This document shows, piece by piece, positions 1-13,075 of a DNA stretch of 64,000 nt (position 1 is the stretch's first letter; every line of letters starts with the position of its first letter). Under the pieces are notes generated by a model. It was not told the DNA's origin. It worked only from the letters and a program-made list of their open reading frames with translations, and ran no database searches. This DNA is from Cannabis sativa. Its lineage: Eukaryota > Streptophyta > Magnoliopsida > Rosales > Cannabaceae. The stretch spans positions 11,033,850 through 11,097,849 of the forward strand of contig NC_083602.1 of the NCBI RefSeq assembly GCF_029168945.1, in the 5' to 3' direction. The position numbers and the translations under genes are program-made.

Positions 1-1426
1 TATTCATTGAATAAGCCCAAATCTAATTGGGCCTAAATAAATTTCCTTATGTCAAAATTTATTTTAGCAACCTAGTCCATTTACTTAGTAAAAACTTAAA
101 TGGGCTTCCTATATGCATCTAAGCCCAAAAGCAAACATATAGGCTCACACAGGTCAAATGATTTGGATGGGCCCTATCATGTTACTAGGTTTACACAGAT
201 GAAAGAAGTACAAAATTTACCTGTTACAAATTATTTATAAGATCTATCGTCAATTGGACTATGATTTAAATCAGATCATTGGATCATGATCTGTCAACAA
301 GTTAATCATAGCAATTTAGATCAGATAAATAATAGGTTTGTTAAAAAGTTTTGAATAAACAATATAAACAAACAAACATTGTCCATGTAACAGATGTGAG
401 TCAAGATATTAATATAATTAAATTATTATTCTTAAACTAACCAAATAAAGGAAACTAATTTTAAAATATCTAGGTTTATTTGAATCAAAATTAAATATCT
501 AATAAGATCAATGATTTGAAAGGAAAGAATCTTCAATATCACTTTCAGATCTTATAATTTAATAAAATAAACCAACTTTAAAATAGATTTGGTTAGATAA
601 TTATTATTTTAGGACTAAAATAATAAATGAATAATAATTACCATAATTATATGTCAAAATATCTCAAATTAAGCAATATTCAAATCTCTACAAAAATATC
701 TATGTTATTTAAATATTTAAGATATGATTTATAAATTTCTAATAAGGAAAAAATGATATATATACAAAAAATATCATTTTTAAACTTATAATTTATAAAT
801 AATTAAATATTTAACAAAATAACAAATTTTTGAATTTGAACAACATTATGGTAGGTATATCTATAAAAATATCTATGTTAATTTCAAATTTATTAATTAT
901 TTAATTTGTCATATAAGATAATTTTAATATAATATTTTAAATAAAAAGACAAAGTTATCTTTTAATTTAAAATATCTTAAATATCAAAATATCTAATCTT
1001 ATAATTAAATAATAAATAAATATTAAAGAACTTAACAAATTTTTAAATCTGACCATAATAGGAAATATTTAAAAATTGGAAACAATCCAAAATAGAAATA
1101 TTTAAAATTGGAAAAATTCCAAATTGAAAATATTTAAAATTGGAAACATTTCAATTTAGAAATATTTAAGAAAGGAAAATTGAATTTTGGGAAACAATCC
1201 CATGAAAAAATTGGATTTTTGGGGAAAAACCCCAAAAATCGCAACTTTTGGGAATCTGCCCAGAATTGGGCGTGCAACAGGCTGCACACAGCCTTCATGC
1301 GCGCGCGGATGGGGGGAACTGCCGAGAAATCTCGGCGCCTGCAGGGTGCCTGACCGAGAAACATGCAATGATCGTTTTAATTCATATTACATGAAAGTAA
1401 ATCATTACCATGGCTCTGGTGCCAGT
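1..1426 (-). mobile_element. Copia element, AT-rich 5' leader (partial)
   Basis: This is the internal region next to the 5' LTR of a minus-strand Copia element whose body lies left of the window. It is very AT-rich and has no credible reading frame. Its first 250 bases (Copia-typical words such as 'taggctcacacagg' and 'gatttggatggg') match the leaders at 21600-21900, 52220-52520 and 60640-60860. The stretch 1190-1380 is less AT-rich, and the short ORFs there overlap on both strands without family resemblance, so I treat them as noncoding. Confidence 0.75.
1408..1424 (-). promoter_or_regulatory. Primer binding site of Copia
   Basis: Read on the minus strand, the two bases after the LTR are followed by TGGCACCAGAGCCATGG. 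This resembles the initiator-Met tRNA primer site usual in plant Copia elements (TGGTATCAGAGCC). It fixes the element as minus-oriented with 1427-3337 as its 5' LTR. Confidence 0.75.
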
Positions 1427-3337
1427 TGTTGGAAATTATTTTACCAGGATCGAGATTTACTAACAGGTATGTTGGATTAACAACCTAATATGAATTCTAA
1501 AACAATGAAAATAAACACATATAAAGTTAGAAAACCTTACAGTGGGTGCAGCGGAATAATATGACTCCTTCCGTTCAGATCTCTAGCCCTTGATTCCTTT
1601 CTGTAGCAGAGCATCACCAAGATCTGAACCTGGATCTTCTTTTCTCCTTCTTTGATGCAGAAATTCCATAGTCTTCCATACTATGATTGAGATACCACTT
1701 GATGTGTGTGGGCACTACTCATCTCACAAGGATTTCGAATTTTTTTCTCTTTTTCTCTCTTGAATTTCGTGGCTTATCATCCATGCAAGGGAAGAGAACA
1801 AGGTTGCTTTATATAGGGAAAAGGGAGAGCACAACTTTCCAAATAAACAGTTTCCTTAATTACTGTGTAATCAATCAACTGCCTTATTTAGTGTGATCCA
1901 CCACTTTCCTATTTTTGCTAGGCTTTGATTAGAAATTACATGGCAATTAAAAAATAAAAATAATAATTGGGAAACACAAAGGGAGTGCTCGGCCATAGAG
2001 GGAAATGGGCCTCACTTGGATTTTGCAGTTTCCTCAATTTTATTTATATTTCTCCAAAAATGCCATTTTTTCAATTCTAATCATTTAAATGCCAAAACTA
2101 ATTATTTAATAACTAAAATAGATTATTAAATAATATTGTCATTTAAAATAATTATTAATTAGACATGCAAAGTCTCTCAATTAATAATTAAACCTAGAAA
2201 CCCTTTTATTTACGATTTCATCCTTAAACTGTGAGAATTCATAATGTAGACATAGTCTAACTTTTAGAATTATAATTGATTAATTAAAATCAATTAACTG
2301 AGTCTTACAAGCAGTATGGCCTCAACTAGTATGGGGACCATGGGTCTATATAACCGAGCTTCCAATAAGTCGAACCGAATTTACCAAGTAAATTCCCTAA
2401 CTTATTAATTCCTCATTGAATCCACAATTAGAACTTGGGATTGCACTCTCAGTCATATAGAAACGCTCTATATGTTCCACGATATAGACACGTCATTAGT
2501 TATCCATTATTATAACCCTAATGTGATCAATGATCCTCTATATAGATGATTTACACTGTACAGGGATTAAATTACCGTAACACCCTACAATGTATTTTAT
2601 CCTTAAAACACTTAACCCTGTATAAATGATATTTCACCTAAGTGAAATGAGATCTCCACCATTTATCTTCGTTTGGTTAAGCTCGAAGGAAATCATTCTT
2701 TACTTCTATTTGCCAAATACAAGCTATAGATTCCATATTTATGTTAGCGCTCCCACTCAATTGCACTACCGTGCTCCCAAAATGTATGTATTGCCCTGAC
2801 TCAAAAGAGGGCTTAACTAACAAATCAAAGAACACGAATAACACTCTTGAGACTAAGCCTAACCATATCAGGATTTCGATCATGTGATCTAGGATCAACA
2901 GGTGATATTGAATTGAATAGATATTACGGTAAATTTCAACATATCTAATCAAAGTTCAATATCGGTCCCTTCCGATGTATACTCCATACATCCGATACTG
3001 GTAAACTTTGTCAATGCCCTGGAAAGGACATAACACTTTTCCAAGGTGTAAGAATACCTATCGCTGATTATACCATGTCAGTCTAAATCCAGTGTTCTGA
3101 CAAATCAGGGAATAAACTTTTGAACATATAATAAAGATTATATTCCACTGTGCTGACAACACTATAATCTTTAACCAACTCATATGTTCTGGACTTAAAA
3201 AGAATTCATACATTATATACATATAATCATGAAATAAATCATGTGAACCATGCAACATAAAATGTTATTTCTGATCTTTATTAATAAGTAAATCTGATTA
3301 TATGAAATGAGTTTTATTTAGGGCATAAAACCCAACA
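1427..3337 (-). repeat. Copia 5' LTR
   Basis: A 1,911-bp LTR bounded by the inverted termini TGTTGG and CCAACA. It aligns by eye over its length with the LTRs at 10075-11948, 5109-6435 plus 45671-46193, and (reverse) 36640-40393. A minus-strand TATA-like word lies at about 1807-1817. The base before the left end is preceded by a primer binding site, so this is the 5' LTR. No 5-bp duplication can be tested because the other end is outside the window. Confidence 0.85.
1807..1817 (-). promoter_or_regulatory. TATA-like box in Copia 5' LTR
   Basis: The minus strand reads CCTATATAAAG, at the position equivalent to TATA-like words in the sibling LTRs (about 5540, 10510 and 39947). It is a likely core promoter for the element's genomic RNA, although the element looks dead. 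Confidence 0.5.
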
Positions 3338-3603
3338 GTTAGGCCTGGAGCGTACGATCATCGGGACAGCGAGGCTATTTTTGTAACTAGTCGCTAGGCA
3401 ACAATTATTTTGTATAGACAGTAAACTTTTGTAAATGGTTTTGTAATCGGGATCCCGAGTATTTTATATAAATATTTTACAATTTTAATTAAAAAGCAAA
3501 AATTTTAATTAATCACGTTTTCCATAAACCTCGTTGATTAGCAACGAGCTGCACAGCATGTTTAAAAATCACGTAATACGCCTATGCTAGTTAGGGTGTT
3601 ACA
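3338..3603 (-). mobile_element. Chromovirus-like (Tekay-type) LTR fragment
   Basis: The minus strand starts TGTAACACCCTAAC, the typical start of Tekay/Del-type Gypsy LTRs, and continues through an AT-rich block with a GC-richer inverted pair (cctcgttg...caacgag near 3530-3548). The fragment is cut on the left by the neighbouring Copia LTR, which suggests the Copia inserted into it. No coding part is present. The family call rests on the terminal motif only. Confidence 0.5.
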
Positions 3604-5108
3604 AAAATACTTGCTTAAGATTAAGTAATCATTAGTGATACCATAAAACATTTTATGAGGACTAGAAATTTTTCCGAAGTCATTCGAACAGACATTGCGA
3701 AATTCTCCTATCTTATCCTCAAAATTCTGATAAGTTATTTCTATCCATATGAATGGTTAGATTTACTTTCTTAGTTTTATTTAATGTTCCTATCATGATC
3801 ATAACATAGTAATATATCACTAGTGTCATCCAAATAAAGATGGGCTTGGAATTTTAAAATTCCCCCACTCAAATAAGGCACTGTGATACTATGTCTAAGA
3901 ACTTCATTGGTATCTATTTTGATTACTATAGTAACATATTAATTGGAACAATTACGTGATCAAGAATAAGTTCTAATAGTTTGTTAATTTGTTCATTATA
4001 CTATATCCATGTCTAATAAAAATATGTGTGTCATAGAGATATTGTGGTGTATTGAGTATAGTCTAGAGTTCAGAGTCAAAAATATTTGAGCTGCATGTAT
4101 CAATAGCTTCTTCCACCCCTAAGTGTTGTAGAGGTCCTGTGAAGTTATGAATATAGTCTAGAGTGCAATAGATATATATTATTTCTTAACATCTTCCACC
4201 CCTATCAGATCAGAAGATCTTTTTATTAAACAAAATCTTAATAATTGCTTAAGAATTAACAATTATTCATAAACAAAATCTTTGCCGAGAATAACATACT
4301 ATAAATTTTGTATCAATAATAAAACTCAAACACATACAACATGATAAACATATAAATATAATTGGTATTGGCATACAAGTTAAAGAAATATGAAGCTCAA
4401 TTTCATAAAAGCAATCCATAATGAAAATTTCTTAAAGAGAAAATTTTATTAATAATCTCAAAAATGTCATATGTCTGCATAAATATAAAATAGGGAATAA
4501 AATCCCAAACTAATAATTGAAACTAAATTGTTCATAAACTAATACAATTAAATCAAAAATTAAAGAGGATTTCGAGCTTCATCTTCACTTGGAAAATCTC
4601 CACCCTTCTGTCCAACCATCCGACTCAACTCGCTAGGATAGCAATCCAAGTTTAAGCAGCTAGAGCTGAAATAAGAAGAAAATCAACATGGTTAGTAGAT
4701 CCAGAATTAATAACCAATGAGGATAATAATTCTCTAAAACACATGAGTTTATAACATAGATAAAAATACCTTGTTTCTTTGCCAAAAACTTAGGACACTG
4801 GGGTTTCTAGCTGTCATTTTTATTGCAATAGAAGTACTTTCCTTTTTGCTTTACCTTTGAATCAAAAGCCTTTTTATTCTTATTAGCTGTGTTAACAGCT
4901 TTAAGAGGCTTCTTGCTATTCTTCCACTTCTTTTTACTGGGTTTCGAAGCAAAGGCAATGTTTGCCTGAGCCTTGGTCGTACCATTAGCAGTGCCAGAAC
5001 TAGGAGCTTTGTTTCCTCCTTTATGTGGATCTCCAATCAAATTCTCAAATGTTTGAAGGTTGTTGATTAACTCGTGGAAGTCAAAAGTCAACTTGTTCAT
5101 GACATAAT
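3604..5108 (-). pseudogene. Copia gag/pre-integrase remnant
   Basis: A minus-strand Copia internal fragment. The gag part is clearest at 4807-5100: a helix-rich start (MNKLTFDFHELINNLQTFE), a Lys-rich stretch, then a damaged zinc knuckle. The first Cys of the CX2CX4HX4C box is now Tyr (GKYFYCNKND), the His is lost, and a stop at 4807-4809 is followed by a recognisable knuckle tail (QCPKF) that runs on to about 4770. Text at 4630-4750 matches the protease-proximal part of the Copia at 57700-57800. The region 3650-4560 is badly decayed integrase-side sequence. The 5' part of gag and the whole leader are missing, because gag abuts the LTR at 5109. Confidence 0.6.
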
Positions 5109-6435
5109 TGTTCGAATTATTTTACCAGGATCTAGATTTACTAACAAGTATGTTTCATTAACATCCTAATATGAATTTTTAAAATAATGAAATAAACACA
5201 CATAAAGTTTAAGAAACCTTACAGTGGGTGCAACGGAATATAATGACTCCTTCCATTCAGATCTCTAGCCTTTGATTCCTTTTTGTAGCAGAGCATTATC
5301 AAGATCTGAACCTGGATCTCTTTCTCTCCTTCTTGTTGATTGGATTCTTCACAGTCTTACATACTATGACTGAGGACCAACTTGATGTGTGTGGGCAATT
5401 ACTCAATCACCGATGGCTAAAATTATTTAGTGAAGAAAGGCTATAGGTTTCGAATTGAAGAAGAAAGAAGAAGGAAGAGGTATCATCTTGGTTTTTAATT
5501 TTGGAGGCATTAGTTTTGATGAAGAGACCATAGCCTTCCTTTTATACTATCTTCAATAGGGTTAGGGTTGAATTATATGGATTAAAAAAGAATAAAATAT
5601 TGGGCAAAAATAACTTGTTGGCCGTACACTTCAAAGGGCCAATCTCTAGTTATAATTTTGCCACTTTATTTCAACCACTTATTCTTCTTTTCAATAATAC
5701 CATATTTTCCAATTCAAACCTATAAATGCCAAAACTATTTATTTAATAATTAAAATAATTATCAAATAAAATTATCATTTATAATATTTATTAATTAGAC
5801 TCCATAAAGTCTCTTAATTAACAAATAAACCCCAAAACACTATTTCTTCACAATCAAACCATAACATAGTGAGAAATTCATAAACAAGACATAGTTTAAT
5901 TTTAGAATTATAATTGATTAATTAAAATCAATTAACTGAGTCATACAAGCAGTTTGTCTCAACTAGTATGGGGACCATGGACCTATATAACTGAGCTTAC
6001 AATAAGCAGATCTAGAATTTACAAAGTAAATTCACTAACTTATTAATTCCTCATTGCATCCACCATAGAACTTGGAATTGCACTCTCAGTTACATAGAAC
6101 GCTCTATATGTTCCACGATATAGATACGCTATTAATTATCTATTGTTATAATCCTAATAATCAATGATCCTCTATAGATGATCTACATTGCATAGGGATA
6201 AAATTACCGTTACAACCTTTCAATGTATTTTATCCTTAAAACACTTGACCACCTATAAAAGATATTTTAGTGAAATAATATAATCACTAAAATGAGATCT
6301 CAATCATTTATCTCTATTCAGTCAAGCTCAAAGGAAATCATCGTTTCACTTCTAAATACCTATAGAAGCCATAGATTCCATATCTATGTTTAGCGCTCCC
6401 ACTCAATTGTACTATCGTCTTCTCAAAATGTACGT
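5109..6435 (-). repeat. Copia LTR, left part (split by Tat insertion)
   Basis: It begins TGTTCGAATTATTTTACC, a variant of the family start, and follows the family consensus until TACGT at 6431-6435. The same LTR resumes after an identical TACGT at 45671. The two parts together give about 1,850 bp, the expected LTR length. On its left is gag-side sequence and on its right, beyond the insertion, the polypurine-tract side of another internal region, so the one LTR is shared between two internal regions. Confidence 0.85.
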
Positions 6436-7117
6436 TGTTGACTTCGCTTTTAGCCAATGACAATGAGTCTTTTTTATAAGCGATAAACGATATGTCGTAA
6501 CGAATATATAATAAAGCAATAATAAGACACATGAATTTTATAGAGGTTCAGCCCCGAGCAATTCGGTAATAGCCCAATCCTCGTTATTTGTATTGACTTA
6601 AGAACAAGGAAGAAGATTCCTTTTCTTATAGCTCTTACAACAGTATCTCTGAATATATAATTCTTAGATAATAATATAATCTTAGCTTAGCTGCGTATCG
6701 ACTTTCAATCTCTCGGTCCCCTTGCCCAATGAACATTCCTCACTATTTATAGGGCTGGGAAACTTGAGGAGGAAGAGTTTCCTCTCTCGTTACAATGCGC
6801 ATAAACAGAAATATCGTGTGATCAATGCTGAATGCAAGGATCGTGGGATTGAGGCTGAGTAGACTGATAGTTGGATCGTGTGTATGCCATATCCACGTAA
6901 GTTGATCCCTGAGTTATAGGGATTGAGCTGATGACTCATGATGCGAAAGCTGAATTCGCTAAGTGTTGAGTGCTCTGCACGAATCGCTGAATATCTTATT
7001 CTGGATGTGCCAGCGAGGCATCGTACTCGACCTATCTTCCCGAGCAGATGCTCCAAGTGGACTCCACGTGTCACCATTGTCGTGTTGCCACGTCAGAGTG
7101 CAAAATTTGGGATAACA
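6436..7117 (-). repeat. Tat element 3' LTR
   Basis: The left LTR of the minus-strand element, TGTTGACTTCGC...GGGATAACA. By eye it differs from 44985-45665 at about 30 positions in 681 (roughly 4-5%). It is followed by a C-run that is the polypurine tract on the minus strand. Confidence 0.93.
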
Positions 7118-7132
7118 TTTTCCCCCCAAGTT
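7118..7132 (-). promoter_or_regulatory. Polypurine tract of the Tat element
   Basis: The minus strand reads ACTTGGGGGGAAAA directly against the 3' LTR. This is the expected plus-strand primer and confirms the orientation. Confidence 0.8.
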
Positions 7133-7420
7133 TGTACGAGACCTCTGAGGTTGCGTGTAGACTTCTTATGAGCTGGCTCTGCCTTTGGAAGGGGACACGT
7201 GTCGAGCATGACCGTTCGAGACTCGATGTGAAGCTGACTGGGCGTCCCTTCAGTTTTCGGCTAATAAATGCTCTGAAAATTAATATTTCAAAATCCGATT
7301 TTCTCTCTCCACGGCTGACGGTTGCACTCGATTGCTTATGATTTCCCATATTCGTTTTTGAGGTGGGAAGCTAAGGCGTCTGAGGTTTCTTTGAGACAGT
7401 TACCTCTTTTCGTGACTTGC

Positions 7421-7429
7421 CTATAAATA
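7421..7429 (+). promoter_or_regulatory. TATA box of the antisense gene
   Basis: CTATAAATA lies in a GC-richer stretch outside the LTR and antisense to the element. It is followed about 160 bases downstream by a consistent intron donor (7586) whose acceptor (7958) abuts the start codon of the antisense reading frame. This spacing is what a plant promoter with a short 5' exon would show. Confidence 0.55.
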
Positions 7430-7585
7430 CCCATAGCATTGGCACATAAACTCATTTCATCACCCTTCTCTGCTAAGTTAGCTCCAGAGCGAAAAGAGAG
7501 TTTTCTGGCTTCAAAGTTGCCGAAGTGCCTTCATACACTACTGGTTGGCTTGACGTTGCTCGAACCTAGACACTTGAATCTTTGA

Positions 7586-7958
7586 GTAAGTTTCTGATTT
7601 CCTTTATGCTTTTCTTTGCATGTTTACATTTTGAATGCAACTTTCACTATGCTGTAGAAAAATGCTTAGGAAACCCTAGGGTTAGAAACTTCTGCGACTC
7701 TTCTTTATCATGTCTTCATGTGGGCTTACAGCCATAGAGCTTGTCTCTGAACCGCATTGCGTCTGCCCTTCATCTTGCTTATTCTAAGCTTCATGAACTT
7801 TTTCGCCCTAACTCAAGAAATTTTTTTGACTTCTTGAGTTCTGACTTTTCTTTAGACATAGCCGTTCTTTAATCTGTTGAGTACTCCTGGTCGGCATATT
7901 TGCTTGTTTATCGTTTGATATTCTGTCCAACACTCATCTTGTGTTTTGTATTTTGTAG
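7586..7958 (+). other. Putative 5'-UTR intron of the antisense gene
   Basis: A donor GA|GTAAGTTTC and a T-rich tract ending TTTTGTAG at 7958 flank a 373-bp AT-rich stretch. The ATG at 7959 follows at once. Leader introns ending just before the start codon are common in plant genes. It is predicted from sequence only. Confidence 0.45.
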
Positions 7959-10074
7959 ATGAACTCAGGTGAGTCTTGGGAACTAGGGCATCAGATCGAC
8001 CAGGATTTGCTTCAACTTCTGCACGAGGATCACCCTCGTCTTCGTTCTAGTCCTCCTTCTAGCGAAGGACATTCTTCTGACCTTGTACCCAGCCATAAGA
8101 TGATGGCTCGTATAAAGAAAATCATGCGTCTGGCCGACGCTACTAATCCTCAAGTGGCTCGGCTTGCCACTGTGCCCAGCGCCGAACAAGATTCGGCCGT
8201 CCCGATAGAGGAGGATCGCGAGGGGGACCCTGAGGTCCAGGAAGTTAAGGAGCTGGACGATGCGCGTCCGGGCAGTCCTTCCGAGGTGGAGGGAGAGGAA
8301 GAGGTTGAACCCCCAAATTTCGGGGAGTACAACGAGGCTGGGCAGCCAATCGATGCTGATGGAGACGTCCTGGTTGAGGGTGTGGACTACGTCAGTGAGG
8401 AGCTTGCTGCAGCGGTTCCTCATAGGAGGCAGGGTGCCTTGGGCACCAGGTGGGTAAGTCCTCCGTCCAAGATTACGGAGGCGCGACTTTGAACTCTTGA
8501 CCAGGACGGGTACTTGGGCGAGCTGGACTGCTACATTCCCGCCCACGATAATCGTGCCACAAACCATGACAAGGGGATGTGCACCTGGTTGGGGGCCCAC
8601 GGCCAGCAAGGGGCGTTGATGCCCTTGCACAAGTACTTCGAGGATGTGGCAGACTTCTTTGGTCTCTGCCCGGCCCAAATCAGTCCTAAGGGCATTAAGT
8701 ATTTATTCCCCTCTTCGTCCTCTACGCTTCCCAAGGATGGGGTGCTCCTTCTCCCCACGAGGTTGCGTGGTTCTTTGATCTGAAGTCTACCCCCAAACAA
8801 GGCAGGTCGGGGTACTTTTATTTCTCTCAGTCAGGCTTCAAGTGGTTGACTGGCACGGATGCCAAGGCCATCAGCAAAATAGGGTGTTTCGCTGATGAGT
8901 ACTTCATGGTGAAGGATCCGAGCATTACCCGGACTCAGTTTCATTAGATTTTGACGTATCACCGTCCTCCCCTCACTCTTGCTCTTAGGGATAGAGCTCA
9001 GAAAGTTGCCCGGTTGCCAGGGGAAGATAGGAATATTATCCAGTTGACCTCCGATGATAATCTGGTGAAGTACGGGCTCTATCCCTAAGGACTTTTCTCC
9101 TAAGTCCGTGGCGGGGAAGAAGAGGAAGTCTGATGCTGGCCGGCCTGAATGAGCTCATCCAGAGAATGAGTTGATTCAACTGAAGCGTGAAGCTAAGTTG
9201 AAAGGAGGTGCCAGGTCCAAGCAGTATGCTCAGGAGTCTTCAAATCCTGAAGATGAGGCCGAGGACGAGCAGGTGACCCCACTGAAGAAGAAGAAGAAAC
9301 TCTCGGCCACGCCCAGGCCTGTTGAACATGCAATTCGCATAAGGGAGCCCATTTCACCTGTTCGGCCATCTCTCCCCTTTGCCGGAAAAGGGAAGGCTGT
9401 CATGGCTGAGATAAGATCAATGTCAGGTGATGATGGACTTTTGAGTCTCTGTGCGGGCAGTCACCTTGCATTTTACTTTGTTCTTGTGCTTCTTGACTTT
9501 CATGCCTTGTTTTTCTTATGGCTGTTTCCTAACCATATTGTTTTTGTTTTGTGCAGACATGTCTCGATAGATGCTCGATGCTTTGAGGAAGAGAATGGGT
9601 GGAAGCTCTAGCGCCTCTCCTCCGGCCAAGAAGTCCAAGTGCGGTGAGGGGTCCTCTTCAAAGGAAAAGAGACCTTCCGGAGAGGTCATTGATCTTTTTG
9701 AGGAGCTGACTGCTGCAAACCCCTCTACCCCCAAGTCTGCCAAGTCCAACGAGTATGGACCACCAACGGCTGGGTCTGAACTGGTCAAGAGTAATCCTGA
9801 GTGGGTGCAGGCACCAAATCCACCTTTGCCCGTGCTTCCAGAGGCCAAAAAGGGCAAGGAGATGCTGGCCCACTATATGAACCGGCTGGTTCCCGAGGTC
9901 AGTGAGCAACTGCCTGGTGCTGATAATGACTCATCTCTAGATGTGTTGGTCGGCGGAGTCTTGAAGGAGTTCACCAGGGTAAGTCTTTTTTGATACTTCC
10001 CTTTAACTTTCCACACTTAGCTCCATATGCTAAAGTTTTCCCTTTGTGCAGGCCACTCTAAAGTTGGCTTACAC
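7959..10074 (+). pseudogene. Tat antisense ORF, 5' part (gypsy-type transposon domain-like)
   Basis: A gene antisense to the Tat element. The start is the ATG at 7959, after the predicted leader intron. The N-terminal 150 residues are acidic and low-complexity. From about 8490 the protein resembles the plant 'putative gypsy type transposon' domain (Transposase_28): [46 protein letters not shown], a YFMVKD block and a C-terminal YGLYP. A Lys-rich linker with KKKKK follows. Two further GT-AG introns keep phase: 9427-9556 and 9979-10051. Damage: TGA at 8490, a frameshift near 8755, TAG at 8947, a frameshift near 9086, TGA at 9150 and TAG at 9568. The gene is cut at 10074 by a Copia insertion and resumes in frame at 22878. 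The family assignment is from memory of the motif pattern. Confidence 0.6.
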
Positions 10075-11948
10075 TATTGGAAATATTTTACCAGGATCTA
10101 GATTTACTATAATATATGTTTCATTAACATCCTAATATGAATTCTAAAACAATGAAATAAACACATATAAAGTTTAGGAAACCTTACATTGGGTGTAGCG
10201 GAATATAATGACTCCTTCCGTTCAGATCTCTAGCCCTTGATTCCTTTCTGTAGCAGAGATTATCAAGATCTGAACCTGGATCTCTTTCTCTCCTTCCTTG
10301 ATGTTGATGCTCCTTCTTGTTGATTGGATTCTTCACAATCTTCCACACTATGATTGAGATACCACTTGATGTGTGTGGGCACTCCCTCATTCACTCAAGG
10401 TTCGAAAATTGAAGAAGAAAAGAGAAGGGATAGTGGCGGCTATAGGTAGAAGGCTCAACTTTCTAAAGACAAGAAATTTCATCAACTTTTAGTGTGAGCC
10501 ATCACTATCTATTTATAGGTAACCACCTAGGTTTAGGTTAGAATTATTTGGCATTAAAATAATAGAAAAAAAAAAAGTAAAATACACTAAGTGTGGCCGG
10601 CCATGGATTGTGGATTGGGCCCACTTTGCAATTTTGCAATTTTGTCATTTTTTAATCCTATTTTCTCAAAAATGGCAATTTTCAAATTTAACCACTTAAA
10701 TGCCAATTCTAATTATTTAATAACTAAAAATTAATTATTAAATAATATAGTCATTTAATATATCTATTAATTAGACATATAAAGTCTCTTAATTAACAAA
10801 ATAAAACCTAGAATCTCTTTTCTTCACAATTTTGCCCTTGCTTAGTGAAAATTCCTAAACTAGACATAGTCGAACTTTAGAATTAAAATTGATTAATTAA
10901 AATCAATTAACTGAGTCTTACAAGCAGTATGGTCTCAACTAGTATGGGGACCATGGGCCTATATAACCGAGCTTCCAATAAGCTGAGCCGAATTTACCAA
11001 GTAAATTCCCTAACTTATTAATTCCTTGTTGAATCCACTCCTAGAACTTGGAATAGCACTCTCAGTCATATAGAACGCTCTATATGTTCCACGATATAGA
11101 TACGCTATTAATTATCCATTGTTATAATCCTAATTTGATCAATGATCCTCTAATAGATGATCTACATAATATAGGGATTAAATTACCGTTACACCCTTCA
11201 ATGTATTTTATCCTTAAAACACTTAGCTCCGTATAAATGATATTTCAGTGAAGTGAAATGAGTACTCAACCATTTATCTCTGTTTACCCAAGCTCGAAGG
11301 AAATCATCGTTTCACTTCCAAATACCTATAGAAGTTATAGATTCCATATTTATGTTTAGCGCTCCCACTCAATTATACTATCATGTTCCCAAAATGTACG
11401 TATCACCCTGACCCAAAAGTAGGCTTAACTAACAAATCAAAGAACATGTATAATACTCTTGAGATCGAACCTAATCATATCGGGATTAAGATCATTTGAT
11501 CTAGGATCAACTAGGTGATATTGAATTGAATCGATATTACAGTAAATTTTAACATATCTAATCAAAGTTCAATATGGGTCCCTTCCAATGTATACTCCAT
11601 ACATCTGATACTGGTAAACTTTGTCAATGCCCTGGAAAGGACATAACACTTATCCAAGGTGTAAGAATACCTATCGCTGATTATCATGCCAGTCTAAATC
11701 CAGTGAACTGACAAATCAGGGAATGAAACTTTCGAACATATAATCAAGATTATATTCTACTGTGATGACAACACTATAATCATTAACAAATTCATATGTT
11801 CTAGACTTAAATAGAATTTATACATTATATATATAATCATGAAATAAATCATGTGAACCATGCAATATAAAATGTTATTTTTGATCTTTATTAATTAGTA
11901 AATCTGATTATATTGAAATGGATTTTTTTTAGGGCAAAAAACCCAACA
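10075..11948 (-). repeat. Copia 3' LTR (nested copy)
   Basis: A 1,874-bp LTR of the same family as 1427-3337. The solo LTR at 36640-40393 is also 1,874 bp once its own insertion is removed. After the right end, minus-strand GTGGAAGTGGGAGTTT is the polypurine tract. Confidence 0.88.
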
Positions 11949-13075
11949 AACTCCCACTTCCACTAATATAAAACAAAAAGTGCATTTCAAATAATCTCAA
12001 CACCTTGATATACAAATCAAGTGTAGTGTGTAGTATACTCTCCGTAACAGGATCTGACAGGTTGTATTAAACCCAACCTTTCCTCCACCATTACTTTTCC
12101 TTAATCACAAAATCCTTGATATTGTGAAATTCCTCTCTATATGTCTACTCTCTTGGGATACTGGATTCTATACTTTTGGCAACTACTTTTTGTGTTAGTC
12201 AAGAAGTAACACTAGTAGTTAATAAATGTTGGAACAATGCCAAAAATGTATAGAACTTTCCTTAGACTGAATAAGTACCTTTCCTGCAACTTTAACATTC
12301 AGTCTCTCTCTGGTAGACTTAGAGACTTCAGATAGGTTTTTACACTTCTCCAAAATCACAACTCCACCCCCAAAGTAATCACCATCTCGTCAGCAGACCT
12401 TCTAGCACTAAGGCAAGTCCAGAAATCTGATTTGGTGTAGTCTAAGAGTATTAAATACACCCTTTATTGACTAATATATAGTTCCTCTTCTTGATCTTAA
12501 GATTTACTTGATTGTCTTCCAATGTTCCTTTCCTGGATTAATCTGATACCTACTCATTACTCCCACTCAACAGCAGGTGTCTGGTCTAAGGCATACTAAA
12601 GCATAGCTGAGACCTCTCACTGTTGATTGAAGGAATTCTTTCATGGCTTTATCTTTTCTGGAATAGTTGAGACTTTTCCTTAGATAAATAAAATCTATGT
12701 CTAGAAGTCGAGAAGCTTCTATAGATTGCCATTAGAAAAGAAAATGCTTCAGCATCTTACTAAAGTAAGTTGCTTGCATTGGAGTAAGTAATTAACCAGG
12801 TATACCATAAGCCATAGGTTTAGAAAAACTCAAACCTATAATACTATGAACAGGAAGTTTTGTTAAGTCCATTGAATAGACTTATTAACGAAAATTTCCT
12901 TTCATGTCCTTGTAATAGAAAACTTTAGGTTATTCCACATGAATGGTTTTAACCATAGTTCTCTTGGCTTTAATTCTTAGTTTCTTATTTCGACAATCCA
13001 TTACTTGTTCAAACTCACAATGAATTTTAATCACAAGTGTCTTCCAAATCATAACAGGGTGAGTTCCTTGAAACT
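11949..13075 (-). pseudogene. Copia pol remnant (RNase H/RT side)
   Basis: Decayed Copia internal sequence with no open frame. Landmarks align in order with the better copy at 54608-56280 (the 3' end of RNase H, then the 'tggtgtagtc' and 'aaggcaagtc' blocks) and with 46194-47320. It lacks most of RT. The last 63 bases (13013-13075) are repeated exactly at 18162-18224, on the other side of the element inserted here. Confidence 0.6.
13013..13075. repeat. 63-bp duplication flanking the gag-only element, left copy
   Basis: This stretch, ACTCACAATG...TTGAAACT, ends exactly where the LTR starts (13076). An identical copy occupies 18162-18224, starting exactly where the other LTR ends. The related Copia at 47247-47312 has the same sequence once, uninterrupted, so the duplication arose with or after this insertion. 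Confidence 0.9.

Noticed and set aside
1187..1480. 97-residue plus-strand frame with two overlapping minus frames
   Set aside because: It crosses the primer binding site and LTR start of the Copia, so it cannot be a gene of the element or a host gene.
7983..8678. 231-residue minus-strand frame
   Set aside because: It is the complement of the antisense gene's acidic N-terminus. The plus frame has the domain motifs, introns and promoter, and this one has none.
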